DNA of 64,000 nt from Pyrinomonadaceae bacterium (lineage in GTDB: Bacteria; Acidobacteriota; Blastocatellia; Pyrinomonadales; Pyrinomonadaceae). Made by a program: the position numbers and the translations under genes. Below the pieces are notes generated by a model. That model saw nothing but the letters and a program-made list of their open reading frames with translations. It made no database searches and was not told the origin of the DNA. Where the stretch lies: the NCBI GenBank assembly GCA_036277115.1, contig DASUNM010000005.1:90387-154386 (forward strand), read 5' to 3'. Of this stretch, positions 16,689 to 25,900 are shown piece after piece (position 1 is the first letter of the stretch; each line of letters starts with the position of its first letter).

Positions 16689-19394
16689 CTAACGACACTT
16701 GCTGTACCCACAGTCCCGACAGAAATCACAGCCGCTCGCATGCTCCAGTTGGCCGTGGCATTCGGGGCAGGTGCTGATCATCGTGGACATGATCGCGCCG
16801 ACCACATGTCGGGTGTCCGTCGAGGACTGAGGACTCAGGACTGAGGACTGAGAAGGCAGTCCGGAGGACTGTGTACCAAGCGAAGGCTGAGTCTTCATTG
16901 CACGCGCTGAATCCGGATGGCCCTTCAAGCGCCGGTTGGTGATCATGATGCATTCGGCGACGGCTTGTTCGGGTGACGTCAGCAGGCGTTCGTTGAACCA
17001 GACAGCGTGCGTGCCCGTCACTTTGTTCAAGCTGTAAGCGACTTCCGCTGCGTCGAATCCGCCACGCAGCATCTTCGAAGCCAGCATGCCCACGCCACCA
17101 CTGATCGGGCCGGTGGCAAAGACTTCCTGAATCATCTCGTCGTCGTGATTCACCGTAACGTAGAGGTTCTGTCCATCGAACGGAATGCGCCAGGTCGCAC
17201 CGCGCAGTTCGCGCGGCCGCTCGAGACGAATTGCGCCTTGCTTGCGCGCCGCAGCCTCAGCTTCCGCCAGACGACGCGCGGCAGCTTCGTTCTCAGATTC
17301 GGTCCTGCCTTCAGTCAGAACTGGAGAGTCTGGAGTCTGGAGTGCGGAGTCTGGAGTCGGATCGAGAATCGTCGTAGTTGTAACAATCGTTGGCGACTCG
17401 GTCTTGGCTTCAGTCTTCATCGAAGTCAGCACCTGGTTCTCGCGCGAGCCGTCGCGGTAATAACTCACGGCTTTGCAGCCAAGCTGGCGGGCCAAACGAT
17501 AGAGATGATCGACTGATTCAATCGTGTCGTTCACCGCGCCGTTGCAGGTCTTGGACACGCTGTTGTCGACGTTACGCTGCGCGGCGGCGAGCACGTGCAC
17601 GTGCTGCTCTGCGCTGATCGACATCGCGGAAATGAAATAGCCGGGCAGTTCGTGCTCATGCTCAACCACGTGAGCGGCGGCGGCATCGATCGAAGCCTGA
17701 TCGGTTTGATCTACATCCATCCCCAGCGCTTGCGCGGCGAGCGTATGAACGTACGTGCGCGTGCCGAGAGTGTCCTTTCGCACGTAAGCCCATGAGAAGT
17801 TGGGTTCAACACCCGACGACGTCTCGGCAACCAGGGAAATCGTGCCCGTTGGAGCAATCGTCGTAACTTCATAGTTGCGCGGGGTGAGCGGAACTTCGCG
17901 TGAGATGCCGATGTCGTTGTACAGGAAATTCGCGTAAGCGTCGCGATTCGCTTCGAGCTCGGGGAAGACGCCGCGTTCGGCGCCAAGACGCATCGATTCA
18001 GTCCAGGCTTCCTTTCTAATAAATCCCATTACCTCATCCATTAGATCGATTGAGGCTGGCGAGCCGTAAGTGATCTTCAGATTCAAACAGAGGTCGGCAA
18101 AGCCCATGATGCCCAAGCCCACCGGACGCGTGCGCTTCACGACATCGTTGATTTCCGGAAGCGGCCAGGCGCACGTATCGATCACGTTGTCGAGGAAACG
18201 CGTCGTCCAGTGCGTGACTTCCGCCAGCCGATCCCAATCCACACGATTTTCGCGATTGTAAAACTTGTTGACGTCGATCGAGCCGAGGTTGCACGAGTTC
18301 GCAAAGTGCAGAAACTGCTCGCCGCAGGGATTACTCGCCATGATCGGGCCCATCGAATTCATCATGTGATTGTGGCGATTCACTTCGTCGATGAACGCGA
18401 TGCCCGGCTCGGCGTACTTGTGGGCGCTGGAAATAATTCGATTCCAGATGTCCGGCGCATAAACAAATCCCGGCGCCGGCGGCTCTTCAATCAAAGCGTC
18501 GGAGAGATCGGCAGTCTCGAATGTCTCTTTGTCGCGGAAGGTGACGGTCGAGCCGTCGGGACGGCGATAGACGACGTAGTTGCGGCCCGTGACGGGATCG
18601 AAAACCGGATCGTTCCAGGTCTCGCCACCGAACTCGAGCTGATACCACTCGTTCTTATCAACTGCCTCAAGAAATTTGTCGGTAACGTTGACTGAGATAT
18701 TGAAGTTCGTGAGCGAGTGCTGATCGTTCTTCGCGTGAATGAAACGCAGCACGTCCGGATGCGTGACACGCATCATGCCCATGTTCGCGCCGCGGCGCAC
18801 CCCGCCCTGCTTCACCGTATCAGTCGTCGTATTGAAGATGTTCATGAACGACACCGGGCCGCTGGCGACGCCGTGCGTGGTGCTGACCATCGAACCGCTG
18901 GGACGAAGCTTCTCAAAAGTGAAGCCGGTACCGCCGCCCGTCTGATGAATAATTGCAGCGTCGGTGGCCGTCTTCATGATGCCGGCAATCGAATCCGGGA
19001 CATCGAGCACAAAGCACGCGGCGAGTTGCCCGTTGGGCTTGCCCGCGTTGACCAGGCACGGCGTGTTCGGCACGAACTCGCGCGCCAACATGATGTCCGA
19101 CATCGTGTTGTAGAAAAGATCGCGTTCGGCGGGATTGGTTTCGGCGACAGACACGTGCGCGACGACGCGAGCTACGATGTCGCTCCATTCTTCAATTGTG
19201 GTTCCTTTGGAGTCTTTCAGCGAGTAGCGTTTGGCGACCACCTTCCGCGCATTCAAACCCAACGGCTGAATCGCGCGGCGAAGAGTGGTACGCATGCCTC
19301 CGGCCTGCAGCACGCCGGAGGCGTGCGAACCGTTCGCCGGGAGGATCTCGTTTTCCGACACTTTTTCCATCTTCGCGCCACTCGCTGATTTCAT
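16689..19394 (-). CDS. nrdJ: Adenosylcobalamin-dependent (class II) ribonucleotide reductase
   Basis: A 901-residue enzyme that reduces ribonucleotides to deoxyribonucleotides using B12. Visible marks: [13 protein letters not shown], the [11 protein letters not shown] loop, active-site [19 protein letters not shown], the TSCPD-type domain ([10 protein letters not shown]...[13 protein letters not shown]) and a C-terminal redox/zinc tail with CPECHG and CDFCRDCG. It is full length. Two flexible linkers are widened by in-frame heptamer repeats (encoding [14 protein letters not shown] and SVLSPQSS). A cggttgaca-type promoter lies about 200 bases upstream. It marks the core-genome side of the island edge. 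Confidence 0.95.
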   Translation of the reverse strand: MKSASGAKMEKVSENEILPANGSHASGVLQAGGMRTTLRRAIQPLGLNARKVVAKRYSLKDSKGTTIEEWSDIVARVVAHVSVAETNPAERDLFYNTMSDIMLAREFVPNTPCLVNAGKPNGQLAACFVLDVPDSIAGIMKTATDAAIIHQTGGGTGFTFEKLRPSGSMVSTTHGVASGPVSFMNIFNTTTDTVKQGGVRRGANMGMMRVTHPDVLRFIHAKNDQHSLTNFNISVNVTDKFLEAVDKNEWYQLEFGGETWNDPVFDPVTGRNYVVYRRPDGSTVTFRDKETFETADLSDALIEEPPAPGFVYAPDIWNRIISSAHKYAEPGIAFIDEVNRHNHMMNSMGPIMASNPCGEQFLHFANSCNLGSIDVNKFYNRENRVDWDRLAEVTHWTTRFLDNVIDTCAWPLPEINDVVKRTRPVGLGIMGFADLCLNLKITYGSPASIDLMDEVMGFIRKEAWTESMRLGAERGVFPELEANRDAYANFLYNDIGISREVPLTPRNYEVTTIAPTGTISLVAETSSGVEPNFSWAYVRKDTLGTRTYVHTLAAQALGMDVDQTDQASIDAAAAHVVEHEHELPGYFISAMSISAEQHVHVLAAAQRNVDNSVSKTCNGAVNDTIESVDHLYRLARQLGCKAVSYYRDGSRENQVLTSMKTEAKTESPTIVTTTTILDPTPDSALQTPDSPVLTEGRTESENEAAARRLAEAEAAARKQGAIRLERPRELRGATWRIPFDGQNLYVTVNHDDEMIQEVFATGPISGGVGMLASKMLRGGFDAAEVAYSLNKVTGTHAVWFNERLLTSPEQAVAECIMITNRRLKGHPDSARAMKTQPSLGTQSSGLPSQSSVLSPQSSTDTRHVVGAIMSTMISTCPECHGQLEHASGCDFCRDCGYSKCR
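16822..16852. repeat. Heptamer tandem repeat (ggactga-type) inside nrdJ
   Basis: Four to five degenerate copies of a 7-base unit ggactga/ggactca lie in frame in the nrdJ linker before the C-terminal zinc tail. They encode a Ser/Gln/Pro-rich spacer. Confidence 0.7.
17320..17360. repeat. Heptamer tandem repeat (tctggag-type) inside nrdJ
   Basis: About five copies of tctggag or a one-base variant lie in the linker between the catalytic body and the TSCPD-like domain of nrdJ, encoding a Thr/Pro/Asp/Ser-rich spacer. The repeat unit differs from the 16822 one and from gtcagtt at 55790, but all are 7 bases long. Confidence 0.7.
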
Positions 19395-19789
19395 TTCTAT
19401 TTTACCTTTCTCGCGCGGGGAACCGCACGCGAGCCGATTTCGAGGAATAAAAAGCCACCGACGATTCCAGATCGCCGTTCAAAAAGATTCGATTTTTTGC
19501 AGGTACTACGGTCGGTTTGCGAAGTTAAAAATCCCTGCGGAGTTGGGTTCGGGACCCTTTCCGCCGCCGCCGCCAGCCGTCACAACCGAAGCAGGACGGA
19601 CTATACTCCTGAGTTTTCAGGATGTCAATATGTTGTGGTGACTTTTTTTTTCAACACGATAGAGTGGGTTTTCTGAGGAAATACTTGAGGGGTTAAGTGG
19701 CGGCAAATCAGTCGATTGCGGGGCAGTAGCCCGACTGTTAGAGAGGCGTAGCCACGCCGTCTTGGTTGTCGCCCTCTGACACGGTCAGG
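19395..19789. other. Gene-free leader region upstream of nrdJ
   Basis: 395 bases between the nrdJ start and the stop of the coiled-coil membrane gene. It contains the nrdJ promoter (19600-19628), a short ccgccg run near 19560, and copies of the gggcagtagcccg palindrome (19721-19733 and, inverted, near 19788). I looked for a cobalamin riboswitch and did not see its conserved boxes. Confidence 0.6.
19600..19628 (-). promoter_or_regulatory. Near-consensus sigma-70-type promoter with palindromic spacer, nrdJ
   Basis: On the minus strand: ttgaca, a 17-base spacer, then tatagt. The spacer contains tcctgaaaactcagga, a perfect 6-4-6 palindrome, which would let a repressor block both promoter boxes. 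It leaves a leader of about 200 nt before nrdJ. This is one of the best promoter matches I saw in the window. Confidence 0.65.
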
Positions 19790-20614
19790 CTACTGCCTCG
19801 AACCGCCAGAGAGAAGCAGATCCAGTTCTCGGTTTTGATTGTCGAGCATGCCAAATGTGTCCGCGGTTTCTTCCAGCATTTGACGGGTCATCGCAATCGA
19901 ATCGCTGAGCTGTTCGAAGTGCAGGGCCGAAACCCGCTCAGGCGTCGGCAACGTCACCACCTGATCGTTGACCAATCCGAAGAAGTTTTCGATGGACTGC
20001 AATTGTCCTTCAACGAGGCGCACTGAACGTTCGAGATCGTTAAAGGCCGCCACGCGCCGCTTGAGAATTTCCGCGTTGGCTTGTTGGATGCGCTTCTGCC
20101 GATCGTCGGTGGCGGTTTGGATGGCGTGTTCAGCTTGCTTCAGCTGGTTCTGAACAGCCTGACGATTGATTGAGCGAAGGTGATGCTTGCGGCGGCGATA
20201 CACGTCGAGCAAATCAACGAAGTCTTCCCAGCGCTGATCGAGGGTTTCCAGGTTGGAAGGAATTTCTTTGCTGTTGGTGAACTTGCGGTAATTCGAATAG
20301 ATCTGATTTTTCATCCACCGCAGGTACTCGACTGCCTCGCGTTCGCGCGGGTCAAGCGCCTTGATCAACTGTTCGCGCTGGGCTTCGCGCAGCTTATGCT
20401 GTCGCTGCTTCTCGCGGCGCTCAATATAACGGCGGTAGAAAGGACTGGCTGGCACAACTGTTAAATAAACCGCTTCGCCGCCCAGACCCATCAACAAAGG
20501 CGTGACATCCCAGAAAAAGGCGGCCGCGACGGCGAACCCTGCCATGCCCCAGAAATTCAGAGGCTCCTTGAACGCCTCTTTCACATATCGGAAATCGATC
20601 TTCGACAAGTCCAT
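19790..20614 (-). CDS. Membrane-anchored coiled-coil protein, PspA neighbour
   Basis: A 274-residue protein. After a short N-terminus come two hydrophobic stretches (about 22-55: FWGMAGFAVAAAFFW and LLMGLGGEAVYLTVV), then a long charged coiled coil to the end (RRYIERREKQRQHKLREAQ onward). I recognise no named family. It lies just downstream of pspA on the same strand, about 90 bases away, so it may be a membrane partner in the envelope-stress response. Its last codons and stop coincide with a copy of the ggcagtagcc palindrome, suggesting the repeat supplied the present 3' end. Confidence 0.7.
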   Translation of the reverse strand: MDLSKIDFRYVKEAFKEPLNFWGMAGFAVAAAFFWDVTPLLMGLGGEAVYLTVVPASPFYRRYIERREKQRQHKLREAQREQLIKALDPREREAVEYLRWMKNQIYSNYRKFTNSKEIPSNLETLDQRWEDFVDLLDVYRRRKHHLRSINRQAVQNQLKQAEHAIQTATDDRQKRIQQANAEILKRRVAAFNDLERSVRLVEGQLQSIENFFGLVNDQVVTLPTPERVSALHFEQLSDSIAMTRQMLEETADTFGMLDNQNRELDLLLSGGSRQ

Positions 20615-20652
20615 CTATCGTACGAAAACTGTTGGGCACTTGTTTCTAACTT

Positions 20653-20681
20653 GAGCCCTCCCTCGCGGTCGGGCTACTGCC
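20653..20681 (-). repeat. Dispersed palindromic repeat (ggcagtagcccgaccg family), inverted copy
   Basis: Read on the minus strand this is ggcagtagcccgaccgcgagggaggg, nearly the same as 59516-59543. It sits in the pspA to coiled-coil gene gap. It belongs to the family also seen at 19721, 41620, 52946 and 52982. Confidence 0.65.
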
Positions 20682-20707
20682 AGCACGTTGGATGCTCGGA
20701 AACGGTT

Positions 20708-21445
20708 TTAGGGCTGGCGACTGGTTTCGCCCTGCGCCGGCAAAGCCTGCGGCGAGCCTGCCTCAGTTCCGGCCGGCAGCAAGCCCATCTCCTTCTTGTA
20801 GGAGAGCAGCTTGTCCTGCAACTGCATGTCCATTGCTTCGCGCTCGATCTCCTGCATTTGAGTGTCAACCGATGATGTGCCCAACTGCATCTTGGCTTCA
20901 GCGGCAGCCGCACGGCGGTCAATCTTGTCCCGCATCTCGTCGAATGTCCCGGCATCATCCCCAAGCTGGAAAGATGCCATCGTCTGTGCCAACTGTTCCT
21001 GCAACTTGGCTTGCTTGGATTGATTGATTAGCTGCATCGCTTCGGCGGTGCGCCGTTGCATCTGGAGCATGTAGTTGTCGCGGGCTTTGAGCGCCTGCTT
21101 CGAAGCGAGTTGCGCGTGTTCATGCTGATGGACGGTCTTCTGCAAATCGACCTGCGCCTGCTGAAGCTGCCCGATGTAGGCCGTGGCGATGTCATCGCGG
21201 CTCATCTTGATCGACGCCTTAATCTTCGAATCAAGATCGACTACCTGCGCCTCAAGCCGCTCTTTGTTCTTGGCAAGCAGCTTTTCGGTTGCCATCACTT
21301 GCGCCACGGAATTATTTAGATCGGGAATGCGATCCCGCATGTCGCGGATTGTCTGCTGGAGAATGAGTTCCGGATCCTCAGTCCTCTCGATCGCGCCGCC
21401 AAACAGCGCGCGCATTGAACGTTTTAGTCTCGTCCACAGTCCCAT
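20708..21445 (-). CDS. pspA: PspA/IM30-family membrane stress protein
   Basis: A 245-residue, almost wholly helical protein starting MGLWTRLKRSMRALFGGAIERTEDPELILQQTIRDM, the N-terminal amphipathic helix and start of the PspA/Vipp1 fold. It forms membrane-bound oligomers that stabilise damaged inner membrane. Internal heptads run through QVVDLDSKIKASI and QLASKQALKAR to LQDKLLSYKKEMGLLP. Length is usual (about 220-250), with a short Gly/Pro-rich tail. No PspF-like activator is nearby; the coiled-coil membrane gene downstream is the only linked partner. Confidence 0.85.
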   Translation of the reverse strand: MGLWTRLKRSMRALFGGAIERTEDPELILQQTIRDMRDRIPDLNNSVAQVMATEKLLAKNKERLEAQVVDLDSKIKASIKMSRDDIATAYIGQLQQAQVDLQKTVHQHEHAQLASKQALKARDNYMLQMQRRTAEAMQLINQSKQAKLQEQLAQTMASFQLGDDAGTFDEMRDKIDRRAAAAEAKMQLGTSSVDTQMQEIEREAMDMQLQDKLLSYKKEMGLLPAGTEAGSPQALPAQGETSRQP

Positions 21446-21604
21446 GTTTTCATCCTCCAGAGGTTTAGATTTGCCGGTTTGACTTCACAAGCCACGCAAT
21501 AGCGCCTTGGGTTGTACGTTAAGGGCGCGCAAACGGTTGCAGTCCGGGCAATTTTCGCGGTGAGTATAACAGACAGTGAGCAGCGGGCAGTAAGAGCTGG
21601 CCCG

Positions 21605-22903
21605 TTAACCGCCCGGTGCCATGTTGGGTGCTGCCGGCCGGCCGATGTCCCGGCGATAGTGCATTCCGTCCCAGTGAATATCGCCCACAGCGGCATAGCA
21701 GCGGGCCAATGCCGCGTCGAGCGTTTCACCGGTTGCCGTCAACCCAAGCACGCGACCACCCGCCGTCAGCCGTTCGGCACTTGATCCGCGGGAGGTGGCC
21801 GCGTGAAAGATCTCCACGTTCTCGTGTTTAGCAGCGCGTTCGAGACCTTCGATTACGGTCCCGGTTTCAGGTTTGCCGGGATAACCCCGGGCCGCCAATA
21901 CGACGCAGGCGGACGAATCGTTCGACCATTGCACCTCGAGTTCGCCGAGACGCTGATCAACGATCGCCTCAAAAATGGCGGATAGATCAGTTTGCAGCCT
22001 TATCAGAATCGCTTGCGTCTCTGGATCGCCAAAGCGCACGTTGTATTCCAATACGCGCGGGCCGTCGCTCGTCAGCATCAGGCCGATGAAGAGAATCCCG
22101 CGGAAAGGAAAACCTTCCGCACGCGCGCCGCGTAGCGTCGGGTCGATTATTTCGCGAGCGACTCTCTTCAAAACATCGTACTCGATAACGCTTGCGTCGG
22201 TGATCGATCCCATGCCGCCGGTGTTCGGTCCGGTGTCACCTTCACCAACGCGCTTGTGATCGCGCGCGGCGGGCATTAACCGAAAGTCCTTGCCGTCGGA
22301 AAACAGAAGGACCGATGCTTCTGGGCCAGTCAGTACTTCTTCAATGAGGATGCGCTCTGCTGCCGAACCCAGCGCGATAAGGTCAGCCAGGGCTTTTTCC
22401 GCTTCGTCGCGCGAGCGAGCCACGACGACTCCTTTCCCCGCAGCCAATCCGTCGGCCTTCACGACGATGGGTGAGCTTTCATCGCCGAACTCGCCGCTTC
22501 TCAGAATCTTGATCGCCTCGTCGGCAGAAGCTGCAACGCGGTAGCGCGCAGTCGGAATTCCATGACGCTGCATGAAGTCTTTTGCAAACACTTTGCTGGT
22601 TTCCAGTTGCGCTGCCTGCCTGCGGGGGCCGACGATCCGAAGTCCGCGACGTTCGAATTCATCAACGACGCCTTCGGCGAGCGACGCTTCCGGCCCGACC
22701 ATCGTTAAGTCGATCTGCTCGCGGTGGGCAAAATCAGCGAGCGCGCCAACATCCGTTACACCAATCGCAACGCATTGAGCAATCTCGGCGATCCCTGCGT
22801 TGCCGGGCGCACAGAAGACTTCCATGGGCTGCGTGCTCGTCTTTTTAAGAGCCCAAACCAGCGCGTGCTCGCGCCCGCCTGAGCCGACAACCAGAATCCT
22901 CAT
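21605..22903 (-). CDS. purD: Phosphoribosylamine-glycine ligase
   Basis: A 432-residue ATP-grasp enzyme of purine synthesis that joins glycine to phosphoribosylamine, giving GAR. Signature pieces: VVGSGGREHALVWALKK at the N-terminus, GPEASLAEGVVDEF, VVKADGLAAGKGVVVA, the ATP-grasp EEVLTGPEASVL, DHKRVGEGDTGPNTGGMG, and LEYNVRFGDPETQA. Length and motif order are standard. No other pur gene is nearby. It diverges from the zinc-ribbon gene at 23143 across about 240 bases. Confidence 0.95.
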   Translation of the reverse strand: MRILVVGSGGREHALVWALKKTSTQPMEVFCAPGNAGIAEIAQCVAIGVTDVGALADFAHREQIDLTMVGPEASLAEGVVDEFERRGLRIVGPRRQAAQLETSKVFAKDFMQRHGIPTARYRVAASADEAIKILRSGEFGDESSPIVVKADGLAAGKGVVVARSRDEAEKALADLIALGSAAERILIEEVLTGPEASVLLFSDGKDFRLMPAARDHKRVGEGDTGPNTGGMGSITDASVIEYDVLKRVAREIIDPTLRGARAEGFPFRGILFIGLMLTSDGPRVLEYNVRFGDPETQAILIRLQTDLSAIFEAIVDQRLGELEVQWSNDSSACVVLAARGYPGKPETGTVIEGLERAAKHENVEIFHAATSRGSSAERLTAGGRVLGLTATGETLDAALARCYAAVGDIHWDGMHYRRDIGRPAAPNMAPGG

Positions 22904-22955
22904 TATTCTCTTCTCACTAAACGAATTTAGGCGATGATTTTCGCCGCAAAAACGC

Positions 22956-22982
22956 TTGACAGCACTGCGCCTTAGTTATAAG
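22956..22982 (+). promoter_or_regulatory. Candidate promoter of the zinc-ribbon gene
   Basis: ttgaca followed 15 bases later by tataag in the purD to zinc-ribbon gap. The spacer is short, so this is tentative. It would give a leader of about 155 nt. Confidence 0.35.
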
Positions 22983-23142
22983 TTGCACGCGCTGTGGCCG
23001 TCAGTTTTTGAGTGCTCGCCCGTTATTCAAACCTGACAGCATTCAATCTAGTCTTTCTCGGCCTCCTCGTCAGTTAACTGATCCGTTCGTGCGAATCCGC
23101 TCCTGCCGGTCGCCGCGTGCATCCATGTGAGGAGGAGACAGT

Positions 23143-23505
23143 ATGTCAGACAGCGAAGTCCTCGCAACCAGCGACGTCCAGTCGTCTGAACTTCACGACG
23201 AGAACCTCAAGTGCGTCGACTGTGGTGAGAGCTTTCTGTGGACGGCCGGCGAACAGATCTTTTTTCACGACAAGGGACTGAAGAACCCGCCAAAGCGCTG
23301 CAAGGTTTGCAAGCAGGCAAAGAACGAGCGACTGGCGGCCGTCACCGCGTCCCACACTTCCGGGGTGCGCCAGCGTATCGAAGTCACGGTCGTCTGCGCG
23401 CAGTGCGGGCAACAAACGACAGTTCCCTTCTATCCTTCACAAGGACGTCCGGTTTATTGCCGCGCATGTTTCCTGGCCGGCAAGGCCTACAGCGCCAGCG
23501 CTTAG
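23143..23505 (+). CDS. Double zinc-ribbon protein
   Basis: A 120-residue protein with two zinc-binding halves: LKCVDCGESFLW...KRCKVCKQAK (CxxC, CxxC; the zf-trcl-type ribbon) and VVCAQCGQQTTVPF...VYCRACFLAGK (CxxC, CxxC). A gaggagac ribosome binding site precedes the ATG. Such small ribbons occur in many bacteria as probable nucleic-acid-binding or assembly proteins, with no defined reaction. It ends 10 bases before the convergent transporter gene stop. Confidence 0.75.
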   Translation: MSDSEVLATSDVQSSELHDENLKCVDCGESFLWTAGEQIFFHDKGLKNPPKRCKVCKQAKNERLAAVTASHTSGVRQRIEVTVVCAQCGQQTTVPFYPSQGRPVYCRACFLAGKAYSASA

Positions 23506-23514
23506 GACAGGCAT

Positions 23515-25554
23515 TTAGTGTTCGAGGTGGTAGGGCACGTTCGTCACCACAATTCCCTTCTTAAAAAGCAGAGCACCTTTCAAGAACAGAGTGTTCTGAT
23601 TGTGCAGCAGATTCTGCCACCACTTGGCGGGAACGAATTCCGGGAGAACGATGGTAACTACGCCTTTCTTGGTGCGTTTGACGCGATCGACATAGTTCAA
23701 AAGCGGTCTGGCAAGCGAGCGGTACGGCGAAGCCACGACCACCAGGTTTACGCCCGAGCCCCACTGTTGCCACTTTTCGCGCAGCTTCTTCGCTGCTTCG
23801 TCATCCAGGTTCACGTAAACAGCCGTGACGTGATGCGGCGCGATCGACTTTGCGTACTCAAGCGCCTCGATCACGCCCCGGTGTATTCCCGAGATGGGCA
23901 CGATCACTTCGTGGTGTATGGGACGAAGCTGACTGAGGCCTTCGGTAGAAAGTTGTTCGGCGACTTCGATGTAGTGACGGTGAATTCGCTTGAACATGAA
24001 AACCATCAGAGGAATCAATACCACGACGATCCATGCGCCATGGGTGAACTTCGTGACCAGGAAGACAGTGAGCACGAGGAAAGTCGCGAGGGCGCCTACC
24101 CCATTTATAGCAAGGTACTTTTTCCAATGCGATTTCTTTTCCAGTGCGGCCACCTCGGCGAGGGTCTTGGGCTCTTCGCCGGATTTGGTCAATCGGCTGG
24201 CGTCGAGTTTTCCAGTGGGCATTACCTCTGCCGATCGCTTTTTCTCGATCGGCATCTCGGCGCCGACATTGCCGGTGGCGACTACCGCGCGCATCGCTTT
24301 GAGCTGCTTTCCTTCTTTCCACCAATGTATGACCATGCCGGACTGTGACAAGGTGAAGCCTAGAAACACGCCCACCGCGTATAGGGGAATCAACCGGCTG
24401 GTGTCCGCGCCAAACGCCCAGACGAGCGTGCCGGAAAAGACTGCAAGCACGACGATACCGTTTGAGAAAACGAGCCGATCTCCCAGGTTCGCAAGTTGGC
24501 GCGGCAGAAAGCGGTCCTTGGCGAGCAACGAGGCCAGGCGAGGAAAGCCGGAGAACGATGTATTGGCGGCCAGAATGAGGATTCCCGCGGTAGTTGCCTG
24601 CACCACGTAATAGAACCATCCCACGGGCCCGGTAAAAACAGCGCGCGCGATTTGCGAAATAACGGTTTCACGGTGCTGCGGATGTACGCCGAAAAGGTAT
24701 GCGAGCACGCTTGCGCCAATAAACATCGTCACCAATAGCCCGGCCATCACGGTCAGGGTGATCGCGGCATTCTTAGACTCAGGCTGTTTAAAGGCCTGGA
24801 CGCCGTTTGATATCGCCTCGATACCCGTGAGCGCGGCGCAACCATTAGCGAAGGCACCAAGCAGCAGAAATAAACTCAACGATTGAACGCCATAACCCTC
24901 AGCGATTTTCATGTTCGCATCATCGGGAATGGGGGCAACGTCGGGACTTATGTAGTAACTGATCAACCCATAACTAATCAGACCGAGGAAACTCACGATG
25001 AACGCATAGCTGGGCGCGGCGAAAAATGATCCCGCCTCGCGAACTCCGCGCAAGTTCGCCAGCATGATGAAAGTGATGAAGAAAAAGCAGAGGGCTACTC
25101 GATGATCATGAAGCCAGGCGAAACGAGTGCCCACCATCGCTGAAGTGATCGCTTCAACCCCCGCCGAGGTGGAAACTGAAACCGTAAGACAATAATCGAT
25201 CAGCAGCGACGCGCCGGCGATCAAGCCCGGCGTCGTGCCGAGATTCTCTTTGGCAACGATGAACGCTCCGCCCCCTGACGGATAGGCGCGAATGGTCTGC
25301 CGGTAACTCGTCGCAACGATGATCAGGAGCGCGCTGATCGCAAGCGAAATCGGAATAACTTTTCCGAAAGAACCCGTTTGCCCGGCCATGTATGCGGCGG
25401 CGAGCACGAGAAGTATTTGTTCAGTGGCGTAGGCGGTAGATGAGAGGGCGTCTGACGCGAAGATCGCGAGCGCGATCTTCTTAGTGAGTCTCTCGTGTGT
25501 TAAGCGCGCTGTCTTGATCGGACTTCCGACCAACCAACGCTTAAATGAGGCCAT
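23515..25554 (-). CDS. APC-superfamily transporter, KimA-like (potassium or amino acid)
   Basis: A 679-residue membrane protein with about 12 hydrophobic segments. The start TKKIALAIFASDALSSTAYATEQILL and YPSGGGAFIVAKENLG are hallmarks of the KimA (YdaO)/APC group, which imports K+ in Bacillus; others of the family move amino acids. An insertion of about 60 polar residues (about 415-470) splits the later helices, and the last 150 residues are cytosolic with a USP-like ending (VVVASPYRSLARPLLNYVDRV). It has its own promoter and a structured 150-nt leader. Substrate is not decided by sequence alone. Confidence 0.8.
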   Translation of the reverse strand: MASFKRWLVGSPIKTARLTHERLTKKIALAIFASDALSSTAYATEQILLVLAAAYMAGQTGSFGKVIPISLAISALLIIVATSYRQTIRAYPSGGGAFIVAKENLGTTPGLIAGASLLIDYCLTVSVSTSAGVEAITSAMVGTRFAWLHDHRVALCFFFITFIMLANLRGVREAGSFFAAPSYAFIVSFLGLISYGLISYYISPDVAPIPDDANMKIAEGYGVQSLSLFLLLGAFANGCAALTGIEAISNGVQAFKQPESKNAAITLTVMAGLLVTMFIGASVLAYLFGVHPQHRETVISQIARAVFTGPVGWFYYVVQATTAGILILAANTSFSGFPRLASLLAKDRFLPRQLANLGDRLVFSNGIVVLAVFSGTLVWAFGADTSRLIPLYAVGVFLGFTLSQSGMVIHWWKEGKQLKAMRAVVATGNVGAEMPIEKKRSAEVMPTGKLDASRLTKSGEEPKTLAEVAALEKKSHWKKYLAINGVGALATFLVLTVFLVTKFTHGAWIVVVLIPLMVFMFKRIHRHYIEVAEQLSTEGLSQLRPIHHEVIVPISGIHRGVIEALEYAKSIAPHHVTAVYVNLDDEAAKKLREKWQQWGSGVNLVVVASPYRSLARPLLNYVDRVKRTKKGVVTIVLPEFVPAKWWQNLLHNQNTLFLKGALLFKKGIVVTNVPYHLEH

Positions 25555-25573
25555 TCGTCTCTAACCGGAGCGA

Positions 25574-25656
25574 ACCCGCAACTGACTGAAGAGCGCAAAA
25601 ATGCCACAGCGTGCAACTTCAAAAAGCGCCGACTGTGGCGTTGCTCACCTGCGGGT
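25574..25656 (-). promoter_or_regulatory. Nested-stem structured leader of the transporter gene
   Basis: Two exact stems are nested: acccgca/tgcgggt (25574-25580 with 25650-25656) enclosing gccacag/ctgtggc (25603-25609 with 25633-25639). It lies between the transporter promoter and start codon. KimA genes elsewhere carry c-di-AMP riboswitches, but I do not see that consensus here, so this is only a candidate cis-acting RNA. Confidence 0.45.
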
Positions 25657-25713
25657 GGCTCGATGCTTCATTGTCCTTAGATAAAGCGGCCCGGGGGCTG
25701 ATTATCCTGCGGT

Positions 25714-25741
25714 ATGTTATGCCCTTTAAACTGAATGTCAA
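25714..25741 (-). promoter_or_regulatory. Promoter of the transporter gene
   Basis: On the minus strand: ttgaca, 16 bases, taacat. It gives a predicted transcript start near 25706 and a leader of about 150 nt containing the nested stems. The fit of the -35 box is exact; the -10 box is moderate. Confidence 0.5.
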
Positions 25742-25799
25742 CCGCTGAAATGAGTTGTTGGATTGAAGTGATTAGTCGCGCGCGATTTAAGAGGCCCTG

Positions 25800-25838
25800 A
25801 AAATAAAAGCGGGCGGGGCCCTCCCACAAGCCCCACCC
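25800..25838 (-). terminator. Intrinsic terminator of the small-RNA candidate
   Basis: Minus strand gggtggggc pairs with gccccgccc (one G-U) around a 10-base loop, and is followed by gcttttatttt. It is a strong Rho-independent terminator in form and ends the transcript predicted from 25901-25929. Confidence 0.7.
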
Positions 25839-25894
25839 TAAGGCCACGTGTCCTCACCCCACGCGACCACTTCGTCCACCGGGGAGGCGGACGC
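25800..25894 (-). ncRNA. Three-hairpin small-RNA candidate
   Basis: About 95 nt between a clear promoter and a clear terminator, with no open frame that looks real. Three hairpins follow one another: gtccgcc/ggtggac with loop tcccc (25874-25892), ggtcgcgtg/cacgtggcc with loop gggtgagga (25842-25868) and the terminator stem (25811-25838). Two loops carry a GGA within a purine-rich run, as in CsrA-binding sponges, but no family match is claimed. The AT-rich tract before the -35 box (about 25938-25975) suggests strong expression. The neighbour upstream on the same strand is an Sm-like protein gene. Confidence 0.55.
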
Positions 25895-25900
25895 GCGATG

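Noticed and set aside
17007..19388. Long open frames antisense to nrdJ
   Set aside because: Arise from the codon bias of the nrdJ gene; composition is Arg/Ala/His-rich and without motifs.
19395..19789. Cobalamin riboswitch upstream of nrdJ
   Set aside because: Expected from gene function but the conserved boxes are not visible on the minus strand.
23518..24348. Long plus-strand frame inside the transporter gene
   Set aside because: Antisense shadow; the transporter frame has clear membrane helices and family motifs.
25555..25740. c-di-AMP (ydaO-type) riboswitch upstream of the KimA-like gene
   Set aside because: The leader is structured but the characteristic conserved blocks are missing, so I list it only as an unassigned leader.
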